NCBI RefSeq assembly: GCF_019059575.1 | Contig: NW_024881506.1 | Coordinates: 2,108,001 to 2,172,000, forward strand | Origin: Amphibalanus amphitrite | Lineage: Eukaryota > Arthropoda > Thecostraca > Balanomorpha > Balanidae | Direction: 5' to 3' | DNA length: 64,000 nt | Shown: positions 46,101 to 58,100 of the stretch, one piece after another | How the letters are laid out: the number at the start of each line of letters is the position of its first letter | Position numbering within the stretch: the stretch's first letter is position 1 | The notes under the pieces: generated by a model | What the model was told of the DNA's origin: nothing | The model's database searches: none | What the model saw: only the letters and a program-made list of their open reading frames with translations | Position numbers and translations under genes: made by a program

Positions 46101-49100
46101 TACACTGAAAACTGCTTGTCATCACAACTGCAATATGGGGTAGATGGCCAAATAAAGAACAGGGCCTAAACATGAACAGCCAACTTGACTTTGACTTTCA
46201 ACTGCAATAACTGCTCCAATCCTGTGATAGAACCTGGCGATGCACCTACCTACCTTTCTGCACTCAGCAGGAAACTTTTTTTTAATCCAGATGATAAAGT
46301 GCAAGGCCCTATATACTAATAAAGTGTGATTAATTACTAATTCACGTCTCCACATCTCCTCAGAAACAACCCACTGAACTCTATAAATATCTGAAACCCC
46401 TACAAAAATAGCTGAAACAAAAGCGCCGTTTTCGTCTCGCTAATTACGTTTACATTAATAGGCATGGGCGCCGCCACCGGGGGGGACGGGGGGGACGCGT
46501 CCCCCCCCCACTCTCAGAATGGAAGGGGGACGTCCCCCCCAAACTCATTACGGAGCGAGCGAAGCGAGCTTAGTCTTTCGTAGATAACGGAAATTTCTGA
46601 GTGTGAGCAGCCGGCACGCTTTTGCGAGGCTTATATCTCAGCAGCCACTTACCGAATTACATGCCATAATTTTCGGTAGGGTAGCTTTATACCTTCTAAC
46701 AAGTGTTGGACTATTCCCGATGCATGTGGGTGACCCCTTATGCACGTGCCACGTGAAAAATGAAGAGGTGTCAGTTTTGTAACAATTTTGGCAAAGAAAG
46801 TTGGCATGTATAGGTAGGTACCCACTAGGCAATGCATATTCATGTGCTACAGTAGGGGTGCTGCTGCACGTGCGCACGTGCAGGGGTCGATTCCAGATCT
46901 CGAGAACGGCTGAACCGATTGTGCTGAAATTTGATACATGGTTAGGGACCGGTTAGTAGGGTACCGTGCAAAAGTCAGTTGGGACCCATTTTGCACGTGC
47001 GCACGTGCAGGGTGCCGTTTCCAGACCAGAGCTCGAGAACGGCTAGGCTGATTGCGCTCAAATTTGGCACATCGTTAGGGACCGGTTAGTAGGGTGCAGT
47101 GCACAAGTTAGTTGGAGGTACCCCCTTGCAATTTCGCACGTGCAAGGCCCACCCTCTCGCTCGCTCCGTTGGTCGCCCCAAAAGGCGTTTTACTGGTTGT
47201 TATCCATACCCGAAATTTGCTTAGGCCCGTCTGTCCAATGAGACCATTTCAGAGCCGGAAGGATGAAAGAATTAGTGGGAGACATTGGTCTGGGCAGCCA
47301 CCAGCCCAGCCCACTCGCATTCACTGCACCCGGCAAAGGACTATAGCTCCAGTGGAGCCATTCCGCATGGGATAGTTGCCCATCCAGCCCGGAGCAGGGG
47401 GTAGCGGTGTGGAGGAGAAGGATTTGACTGTCCTGAGGATGGAAGAGATAGAACGGTGCCGAATCTGAGAGGGTCCAGGATGAGGAGGTTTACATACTCA
47501 GTATATGGGGTGTGGGCCTACATGCATTGGTCTGACTCCTGACACCTCGGCCAACAAAATCTCCAGCTCTTGTCCGACCTGTTATCGCGGAACTGCCGAT
47601 TTTTGATATCGTGATCAACGTGTGTCGTATAACACGACTGGTCGAAAATGGGCCTAATATATTTCGTCAAACCAGCCAAGAAAGAGAGCATGACTTTAAA
47701 CCAATCCGACATCGAAGTCAAAATCCGAACAATTTCGAAGACTTCAACTCCGACTCTAGCCAAAACTATCAACTCCGACTGATTTCGGCTCCGACCCCAC
47801 AGTTCTGCAGTCACACGACACTAAATTTCCAGCTTCTAAGAAATAAGCTATACGGTTGAGAGGACAACAAAACTTTGAGGCGACTTGACTACAGTGTTCT
47901 AAAATTGGATATTTGTTGGGTGTGCCGATGAAGAAGAAAAATCCTAGGATGAGAAAAAAGAAAGTAAATAACTGAAGTATTTTTTTTCAAAATGGTGTAC
48001 TTAGGTAATGCCAACTTTTATGCCAACTGATAAACCAGGATTTCATGTCAGGATCTTGACAGGGTGTGGAACAAAAGGAAGTGGGTGCATCATCTGTCAA
48101 GTGACGTGTGAACTGGCTGTTGGGAATACATGAAACTCTTTTCAGAGATGAAGTAAAGTCGGTCATTCATATTTTAGGGATGAAAATATTTTCCCTATTA
48201 GGTGTGATTTGCCACCAAAAAGTCTGAAAAATGGAACACTGCTTGACTACTTCACCTGGTGACCTGACCTAAGGTTTTCTGGTATCAAGCTTGTTACACG
48301 GGCTGCAAAATCCATATTTTGGAGCAGTTTTGCCTGATGTTTTTTGCCAATTTTCGCGGCGCTTCGCGCCGATTCATGCACAACCCAAAGAGACAGATTG
48401 TTACTATACAACGCCCCCTCCCCCACGCGGGTATGCAATATGCATTTCCTATGCAATATGCAGTACCGATCGGATTAGTGGCATACATCAGCAATTATAG
48501 CCTGATAGAGCACTGGAGGTTTTGCCGTTTCAAACTGAATCGGACCTCGGATGTGTATGTATATAGGTAGGTACTTGGTGGGAAATCAGTCTATAGCATT
48601 ACCTAAACTACTTTCCTCAAACCAGTTGTTTTGCCACAGTTATGAGTTTTTATGCTTAAAATGGTCAGGAAATAACATAATGAATATTTGCAAAGAGGAT
48701 TTTATTTTATTTTTACATAAGAACTGTTTTCCATCTTTCGTAGAGTCTACTTATATTGCAGCGGAAGCTGATTACGCATTGACCAAGCATACTCGTATTA
48801 CTGTTACGTAGTTCAAACCAGCTGAATGCTGATTGGCTAGCATTTTTCCGTAAGGGAATTGATTCCTCGGTAATGGAATGACAAAGTGTAGTATATGGGA
48901 ATGACTTCAGTCTTCAAACCTAAAATCGATACCGATATCATGCCGATATCTTTGGCTAGGTTGATCGTTGGGCCATAAAAGCTCTTGATTTGTTAATTCT
49001 TGTCTCAGCTCAAGCTACAAAACTGTTACTTCAGTTTAAAACCCTATGTTAAAAGTGGCATATTTGCTTTAAACGTTCAATACGTCGGACCGAAAAAGTC

Positions 49101-52100
49101 ACGGTAAGAATGTCTATTTTAGGGTTTTCAGTCGGTCAGTCCGTCCCCCCCCCCCCCCCAGTCAAAAATCCGTGGCGGCGCCCCATTTGCTGCATTGTTT
49201 AATTTGCAGCAGAACGTTTGTTGATCCTTTTCTCCTGAGAGCCTAGGCATAACATATTTAATATATTTCATTTTCCTTAAAATATTTTACCGAATATTAT
49301 TAAGTGGTTTTATTTCAAATGAAATAATAATTAAAACGAAATTGGTGTTGTACAACCGATTTATTTTATGATGATCTACCATACTACATGATAATCAATG
49401 ACGTCATCTTACCAAAAAATCAAAAGACGTAGAATAAGGATTTATAAAAGCTTAGCATACTTCTTGGCAAAACGTTTTCTTTGTTTTTTCGCAGTCGTAC
49501 CAACTGCAACGGCATTTAATTTTCCTTGTTCTTCTTCCTTTGTCCTTAAAGGGACCCTCCCACCTTCAAAAAAGTTTATGAATTGGCATGAAAGTGATGT
49601 CGCTCGGTTCAGAAAGAGCGAAAACGAATATCTACCAAATTTCACCGAAAAATATTCACCGGTTTTCAAGATATTAGACTTTTACTTTTGTTTACTTTTT
49701 TGGGATCTCCGCTGTTTCTAGCGACTTTATTTTAGAAGTGCGGCGTTTGCGGCAAATGTTGCGCGCAAATAGCATATACCACCGCGTGCTGCAAAACGTT
49801 TTAGGCTGGAGACTTCCAGTTTGCGGTTAACTCGCGTTTATTTTGGTGGCTAACTTCCTTACACGCGTGTAGCTGCCCACCAACTTTTACCCGGGGACTT
49901 CCATCCGCGGTTAACTGGTGGGTAGCTACACGCGTGTAAATATTTAAATGCCGACTTACACGCCAGTTTAAAGGGCTTCCCGATCAGCTGATCGGGATGC
50001 GGCGATCAGCTGGTCCAATGAACAAGTGCGAAATTCCGTTATTTATGGGACCGGTGGCCCCCAATCAGCGTTTTTGCACATGCAATGAGTACAGCCGTAA
50101 CAATGGGATGTGGTGATGCATTAACCTAACCAGAACAGCGTTTGAAGCCGTGCCAATCAGCATCAGTAATGCTAATCGCCTTGTGTTATTTCACTCTGTA
50201 TGGCCGACCGCCAGTCTACTGCATGATCTTGCAACAGCCGTATCTCAGATTACTTGTCTGCCCTCGTCGGTTCGTCTCCGTCACCCCCCGTCCTCACCCC
50301 CGCCCCGTCACTTCACCGGTGAGGCGTCGTCGGTGTCCAATTCAATGCCACACAAAGGACGATTATCACCGAGTGATCAGTTTAAAGGTAGTGTGCCAGC
50401 TTTCTTGGACCGTATGGAGTTAATGGCCCAGATAAGGAGAACCGGATTTTTAGAACTTATCCATACCTTCAAAACTCATGGAAACGTCTTAAATTCTTCA
50501 AATTTTGAGTACCCCAGTGCGAAATTCGCCCCGACGGGTTGTCGGTCGTACCCCAACCACATTTCACACCACTATGAACAATAAATGCACACACTGAAAT
50601 CGCTATTACCGATATGCTCATCCAATCAAGTTTCGATAAACCCGTTCATCATCATCTCCTGCGGTTTCGAACACGCCTGTTAGGTGGCTTCTGATGCTCG
50701 TCGAGGTCGGAATTTCCAAATACGCGTGGTGCGTCGGGCCGCGCGCTCTGACTTCGGCCAAGAAAAATGCGTCAGCTGATCATTGTCATTTCTGCCACTT
50801 GCGTGTGGTGAAATGGGGTCATAACTTATAAGACGGCTTTTTCATATCAATTATTTTACATAAAATCATATTTCAAACCATAAATAATGTTCGACAGCCA
50901 AATAAAAGAAACAATACAATACGGGCTTACAGTTTAAGGCTCGACATTGTGTTGTCTACGATTAGACAGCTGATAACTCATTCCCGTACGTCGTATGGTC
51001 GTAACACTATAATGACCTTTGCTTATTGTCACAAGTGCGCCGCATTCGCGATTGTTGCCCGACGCCTGTTTGCAGGTGAGCCCACTACAGTTGTGATACA
51101 TATCTAAAAACCGAAAAACTTTTAGGCGAAAAAGGCACTATTCCAGGCCCATTTTTGATTTTTTTGCGATATTAGGTAAAAACAGAAGCTTCTTATCCTA
51201 GGAAATATAAAATGGGAAATCTTTCAAAGGTGGCACACTACCTTTAATATGTGCATGTCGCGGGGGTGGCTGACGTTCCAACGGCGCAGGATCCGGTCCA
51301 CCACCAGTGCCCATTTGCTGCCGTTTAAACCGCTAATGGTTCTTTTTGGCCGTCCTTTTCATATCTCTCCAGAGCTGTGTCAGCTGTTTCTAGTCCCATT
51401 TTTCTTCTGACCTTGCATTACAGGCTGTAACAATGTTCTTCCAAGACCGTTTTCGTTCTTCGTTACTCCTTCCATCGTGTCACTTATTTTCGATGACTTT
51501 TACTTCAGTCTTCATGACATCGGCTAACAAATGCATGTCTCTACTACTGAAATTTCTGCTCCTCTTCTTCCTGTCCATGGTTGTTGACCGGACACTCGTA
51601 TTGCTTCCACTGAGCTGGTCCTCGCCCCACTGACTGACACGTAACGCGAAGTGCGACGACAGGGGCCCGACACTAGCCGGCTGGCTCGACGATCACATTA
51701 TTTCGGATGCGATACGAATCCCATCTCACTATCCCGAAGATTACGAAATAGCAGCTGGTGGCAAGGAGATAGGTGCGATGGAAATAGACTAATACCTCCG
51801 TATTTGAAAATTTGAGTCCTACATCCTCAATTCTGTCAACTCAATTATTGCTCTGATTACTCATGTATGACTTGTTGAAAACATCTGGATACTTGCAGTG
51901 ATGAAATACGTAATTTGTAACCCCTCAACAAGCACAGAGGCCAGTTTAACCAACAGAAAAATAGCCGCCTGGCAGAATTTTTTGCCTAAAGACCGTTTCA
52001 CATACGGAGTGTAAACGCGATAAGCACGTAAGCGGATAGGGCTTTACCGCTCTCGATCCGTATGTGAATCGGCCTTTACGCGAAAAATTCCGCCAGGCGG

Positions 52101-55100
52101 CTATTTTTCTGTTGGTAAAACTGGCCTCAGTACTATGAATAGGTGACCTCAAATTCGTCTAGTCTTAGCAGCCGAACGGCTAGGCCGAACTGGCTGAAAA
52201 AGCCAGAACTAGATGATTGCACTATTGTCTATCTCTTGCACATAAAATTTGCACAGAAATAAACTTTTAAAACCCCCTAAGGACCAAAAAAGCACCACCG
52301 AAAAGATGCCCGCGAACTTAATACATGGGGTGGCTCGCGTGTAAGTTCGGTCGCTAACTTAGCGAACAAACTATTTACCCGCAGATGGAAGTCTCCGGGC
52401 AAAGTTACCCGCCGACTTAAACGCGAGATAAACGCCAACTTACCCGCAAACCACTTACACGCGACTTACCCGCGTGTGGAAGTCTCCAGCCTTAGTCAAA
52501 CATTTAAAAATCGTTAGATATTTGCGCTGACGTCACACATTCAGAGGGGTATTCCTAAGCATTAGCCCCTCTGAATCAAAATGCTGCAATTTTGAAATTC
52601 AATATTTCCGATTTAAGGCATTTCTCGATGTTGTGAGTGCCGAAACCGGTAATTGTGAGCCAGGGACCCCATTTTGGCTATCTCAACTCAAATCTAATGT
52701 TAAGGTGGGAGGGTCCCTTTAACTTATCCTGTGGTTCCAAAGTCCCTGTCCTTTCAATTTCCTTTTAAATATATTTTTAATGCTCATCCCTATCCCCCAG
52801 TCCTAACAGTTTCAAATTGTATTGCAATAAAATGTTTTGAATTCTTCACATATAACCTATCTACCTTCGTTGGTACTGTTGGTAGCCAGTGACACATCTA
52901 GGCAGGTAAGTAGGTACCTATACCTGCTTTCCTGCTGTCTTCATAAAGCATACCTAATGAAGTTGTCAAATTTATAGCACATTTTCAACACTTTCATATC
53001 AATATGGTGTCAGTGTGGCATGTAACCTAGCTAGCTTCATTATGTTCAGGGTTCAATTCAGAAGAGCTCCGCATAACTCACATAAGAGACAGACGGGGGC
53101 TTTACATGGGGTAGATGGCCTGATGACTTAGCTGGAATATGGCCAAAATTAAATTGACAACTTTTGAGTGAAAGGTGGTGATTTGGGTTAAGGGGCGTTT
53201 GTTGAAGTCAACTACTGGGTTATTTTGCACCCATTAAATGAAACTTCTGCTCCAATTCTACCCATTGAACCTCAATATCATGATCCACCTGTCCATCACT
53301 AGGTATCCTTCCTTATTACATAGAAACTTTGAATGGCATGGCAATTTATAATTTTAAATGACAATATTTTTGTTTCTTCTGTAGGTAGGTAGGTAGATAG
53401 GTACCTACACCAGACTGCTATGCCCAGTAAACATGCCGACGTCGGCCCGACGTCGGCCGACGTCGGGGTGACGTCGGCAACTCGGCATCGACATGCCGAC
53501 GTCGGCCCGACGTCGGTCCAACCTCGGCACGACGTCGGCTGGATGTCGGATATGCCCGCATGTTCCGACGTCCAGCCGAGGTCCAGCCGACGTCGGACCG
53601 ACGTCGGACCGAGATCAATTGCTGAGGTCCAGCCGACGTCGGGCCGACGTCGGGGCGACGTCGGACCGACATCGGCCGCTGTTTTGACCGTTAAAATAAT
53701 ATAAAATACATGTTTCATGTTTCATAAAGAGCTTCTGTATTCAAAATATCCTCAGGAAACTCAAATCTTCCTCCACGCCGCAACCCCCTGATCCGGACTG
53801 GACGGGAAACTTTATCCCATTTGGGATTGCCCGTAAGCCGAGCTCGCCCGTAGCCGGGTGCGGTGAGTGCTTGGGGGCTGCTCGGCCTATCCTTTGGTCA
53901 GGCTCAGCCCCGGCAACTCACCAGGGCCGGGCCCAGTTCATATAGAAAGGCCAGTCGGCAAGTGTCACCTTGCCAAAGTGCCACTTATCAAAGGGACACT
54001 TTGGGAAACGTTGGTGCAGGTGTGTAAGAGTGGCTATACGAATCCATTGTGGGGTCGCCCTTTCTTTCCAATAAGCAGGCACGTACCCAGGATTTCGCCC
54101 AGGAGGGGGCCACCTGCTTCCGAAGGGGCCCTAAAGTCACTCGGGGGTCCTCAGGCCGCCCAGGTGACCAGGGGCCCCCATGCGACCAGGCCCCGGCTAC
54201 CAGGGCCCCCCTAGGCGACCAGGGGCCCAGGAAACCGGGGGCCCTCGGATGACTGCAGGGGCCCATCGGGTCATCAGGGGCCCCTCGGGTAACCAGGGGC
54301 ACATAAATGAAACTTTGATATCATTTTTTCTTCCTAGTAAAAGACGTTTTATCCGGTGTTTGAAAAAATATATCGGGGCCTGAGGGGCCCCCTGAGGGGG
54401 CCATGGCCCCCGTGCCCCCCCCCCCCTTGGGTACGTCACTGCCAATAAGTGTCACGAAACAGCAATGGGACCAGGGACTCTATATGAACTGGACCCAGGG
54501 TGCTCGCCAAGAAGACCAATGTCTCCATCGGCCTATGATCCTTCCGGCTCTGAAATGGTCTTGTCAGACCGAAAGGGCATAACCCAACAAAACAAACCAA
54601 GTTCGTTAGCTGGCTGCGTGGTGTAGTGGTTAGCGCACTAACCACGCGTTCGAATGACACGGGGTTCGAATCCCATCGCCGGCTGATGCTTTTGGCGTGT
54701 TGTCCCAGTAAATATGCCGACGTCGGCGACTGGGGGGCTCGAATTCCGCCGCCGGTTGATATTTTTTGCGCGTTGTCCCAATAAACATGCCGACGTCGGC
54801 CCCGTCGGTCCAACGACAAACGATCTCGTCAACCTCGGCAAACGATCTCGGCCCGACGTCGGCACGACGTCGGCTGAACTTCGGCTGGACGTCGGAACAT
54901 GCGGGCATATCCGACGTCCGGCCGATGTCGGGCCGAGGTTGAACCGACGTTGGGCCGACGTCGGGCCGAGCCTCGGCCCGACGTCGGCATGTTTACTGGG
55001 TGGACACTTTTCCAAGTTGGTGGGGCAATAAACCTAATGTATATCTTGGTTTGAGTCGTTTGATTGAGTTGATTGATTCCTTTCATTGTCGCGTTTGAGT

Positions 55101-58100
55101 CGATTGAATCAATTCCCGAAAACTGCTCTGACTTGATTGATTTGATTGGTTTCCCAAATTTGTCGTGATTGAATTGATTGCTATTGATTGAGTCGTATAC
55201 AACCCTGGTCTTACGTAGAATAACGGAAATTTCTGAGTATGAGCGGCCAGCCGGCCGGCCGTCGTCACGATTCTCCGACGCTTATATCTCAGCAACCACT
55301 TGACCGATTTACATGCGATAATTTTTGTAGGGTAGCTTCATTCCTTCTACCAAGTATTGGACTATTCCCGATGCATGTGGGTGACCCCTTATGCACGCGC
55401 CACGTGCAAAACGAATAGGTGTCACTTTTGTAATAGTTGCAACATCTCGGTAACTACTGGGCCGATTGCGCTGAAAGTTGGCATGTAGGTAGGCACCCAC
55501 TAGGCAATGCATATCCATGTGCCAGAGTTGGGGTGCTGCTGCAGGTGCGCACGTGGAGGGGTCGATTCCAGATCTCGAGAACGGCTGGACTGATTGCGCT
55601 CAAATTTGGTACACGGTTACGGAGCAGTTAGTAGGGTGCCGTGCACAAGTCAGTTGGGACCCATTTTGCACGTGCGCACGTGCAGGGTGCCGCTTCCAGA
55701 TCTCGAGAACGGCTGAGCCGATTGTGCTCAAATTTGGCACATCGCTAGAGACCGGTTAGTAGGGCGCCGTGCACAAGTCAGTTGGAGGAACCCCCTCGCA
55801 ATTTCCCACGTGCAAGGCCCACCCTCTCGCTCGCTCCGTTAATCGCCCCAAAAGGCGTTATACTTGTCATACGCAAATCGGTCAAGTACTTGCTGATTAC
55901 GGAGCGAGCGAAGCGAGCGGAGTCTTTCCTTAGATTAACGGAAATTTCTGAGTATGAGCGGCCGGCCGTGGTCACGCTTTTGTGACGCTTATATCCCAGC
56001 AACCTCTTGACCGATTTACACGCAGTAATTTTTGTAGGGTAGCTTCATTCCTTCTACCAAGTATTGGACTATTCCCGATGCATGTGGGAGACCCCTTATG
56101 CACGTGCCACGTGCAAAACGAAGAGGTGTCACTTTAGTAATTGTTGCAATATCTCGGTAACTACTTGGCTGATTGCGCTGAAAGTTGGCATGTAGATAGG
56201 CACCCACTAGGCAATGCATATCCATGTGCCAGAGTTGGGGTGCTGCTGCACGTGCGCACGTGCAGGGGTCGATTCCAGATCTCGAGAACGGCTGGACCGA
56301 TGGCGCTCAAATTTGGTACGTGGTTAGGGACCGGTTAGTAGGGTGCCGTGCAAGTCAGTTGGGACCCATTTTACACGTCCGCACGTGCAGGGTGCCGCTT
56401 CCAGATCTCGAGAACGGCTGGGCCGATTGTGCTCAAATTTGGCACATCGCTAGAGACCGGTTAGTAGTGTGCCGAGCACAAGTCAGCTGGAGGTACCCCC
56501 TCGAAATTTCGCACGTGCAAGGCTCACCCTCTCGGTTGCTCCGTTAGTCGCCCCAAAAGGCGTTAACCCTATTAGTGGCAGGCTCCTGGCTACCCCTATT
56601 AGTGGCAGGGGGGGCTGTTTACGACCCCCCCCCCCTTGATATCTCGAGATCTAACGGGCCGATTTTCAAAATGCAAACGGCATTCGATTTCGCTCAACGT
56701 GATCTACATTTCTAAAAAATAAAAATTAAAAAAATGTCAATAGGGGGTAGAGGGGGGTAAAAACGGGAAAATTGCAGATACATTTTAGACTGTTTATCAC
56801 GGCCAGGTTTCTGAAAATATCCTAACGCAACTTTTGCCGATCGATAGAGAATGAACCAGGAATTCACATGGATCCTAAAAATATGCATTTTCAAAAATCA
56901 TAGGCGGATACAGATCATTGAGATTGGGGGTAGGTACACAAAAAGTATAGTAAATAAGGTTTTTGTTGGTACTGTTTCTAAAAAGGGTGGTAATGGTCTT
57001 GTTATGTTACAATTTTCTTATGAGAGAACGACTACAATTGTATTGGTCATGCATAGGCGGTGTCAGGGCACCTATGTTGGGAGGTAAAACATAACCCCCC
57101 TTTTTGGACGCCTGGATCCGCCTATTATAGCAAAAACGTGTCAAAAGAGGATGCACAATAACTTTGTATATGTTATCACATGATACCTTTCATTCACTGT
57201 TCGTAAAACTGGTGCATACAGTTATAATACATCAGCATCGTGATCTTCGTCCAAATGACTCGCTTCACGAATAGGACCCCCCAATTCCCAGTGCTCTGGA
57301 GCCGCCCCTGGTAAAGTTATGAACTTGAAATTTTCAGGGAATGTGCCCAATTTAGTTTTAGGAAGTCAGAAAATTTCAGCATCGTAGCTTCAGCGGTTTC
57401 GGAGATATTTCCGAAAAACCTGAGGGGTGGATGAAAACAACCCCCCCCCCCCCTGCCACTAATAGGGTTAAGCCTGAAACAGACTCTTTCCGCAGTCAGG
57501 AAATCGCATGCGAGAGCCTATACAAATACATGGAAGCACGCTCGCATCAATCGCACGCACCTCCCGCAAGCGATTGATGCGAGACGAATTACAATGTATT
57601 TTAACCCGGCAGTTGCTGGGGTATTTCGCCACCCACCGTTTGCTGGGGGGGGGGGCGTTAAACGCCCCCAGCCAATAACTCGAGAACCAATAGGCGCAGC
57701 GAAACGCACGAGGCGGCAAACGAAAGAACGCGACAAGACGGTTTAGATGAGTACTTTAAAGTTGAATTTTGAGGTCACAGGTCAGGTCAAGGTCAGGTCA
57801 AACACCTGAAATCGGGCTTTCAGTAGCATGGACTTAAGGACTTCGCAATGGGCGCCTCTCGTCATAAACTCTGTCAAAACGGTGCACAATCCATCATATA
57901 AGGCCTACAAGAGTGTCAGCTCCATGCAGGGGTCAGTCAAGCATAGGTCAGGGTCAAGGTCAGGTCAACCGGGCAGGCACATATCCCCGAAAAAAAACTG
58001 ATATTCGCAGCCTGTGACACATGTTTTATGGGTAATTTGGGGCGTGGAACACGATGGTGACATTCATTTTATCATATGTGTACGTGTTTGGCTAAAAAAG

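Larger units (their letters stand above)
46463..49186. mobile_element. Possible hAT-like element with GGCGCCGCCAC ends
   Basis: ATGGGCGCCGCCACC with G-runs at the left and GGTGGCGGCGCCCCAT-like sequence with a C-run at the right (49133-49186). No matching 8-base duplication was found, so the two ends may not belong to one insertion. Confidence 0.4.
49804..52491. mobile_element. PIF/Harbinger-like element N
   Basis: TTA at 49801-49803 and 52492-52494. Ends GGCTGGAGACTTCCA and TGGAAGTCTCCAGCC, followed inside by repeated CTTACACGCG/CGGTTAACT words. It holds a broken Myb/SANT-like gene, the accessory protein type carried by Harbinger transposons. No DDE transposase was recognised. Confidence 0.75.
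49550..52718. mobile_element. TTAA-flanked element T11 with AGG...CCT ends
   Basis: TTAA at 49546-49549 and 52719-52722. Ends AGGGACCCTCCCACCTT and its complement. Contains the Harbinger-like element N and its inserts. Confidence 0.85.
53745..54600 (+). mobile_element. SINE-like retroposon copy 3, interrupted
   Basis: Plus-strand copy: head near 53745 (TCCTCCACGCCGCAACCCCC), tail AACCCAACAAAACAAACC at 54583-54600. Split by an inverted-end element at about 53927-54498. Confidence 0.72.
45845..55207. mobile_element. hAT-bounded composite H3 (9.4 kb)
   Basis: Ends CAGGGTTGTATAC and GTATACAACCCTG, with the exact 8-base duplication GTCTTACG at 45837-45844 and 55208-55215. Inside each end lies about 160 bases of inverted GATTGA/GAGTCGATTGA words. 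Most of the interior is younger insertions (Q6, SINE copies, T11 and its nest, H4, CGACGTCGG arrays). No transposase was seen. Confidence 0.88.
45812..55859 (-). repeat. GCCTTTTGGGGCG repeat, copy Q5, split by H3
   Basis: The pieces 45812-45844 and 55208-55859 form one reverse copy once the 9.4-kb H3 element and one copy of GTCTTACG are removed. Confidence 0.85.

Noticed and set aside
46463-49186. A confirmed hAT element from the matching GGCGCCGCCAC ends
   Set aside because: No 8-base duplication could be matched; kept only as a low-confidence feature.
54613-54684. A functional tRNA gene
   Set aside because: A- and B-box-like sequences are present but the anticodon arm does not fold convincingly and the sequence runs into repeats.
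53299-55086. Ser/Arg-rich proteins such as [11 protein letters not shown] repeats
   Set aside because: Produced in every frame by the CGACGTCGG minisatellite.
45459-56547. Conserved 60-110 residue frames (for example [16 protein letters not shown]...) in several Q copies
   Set aside because: Similarity is at the DNA level across all frames and tracks repeat identity, with no consistent start or stop.
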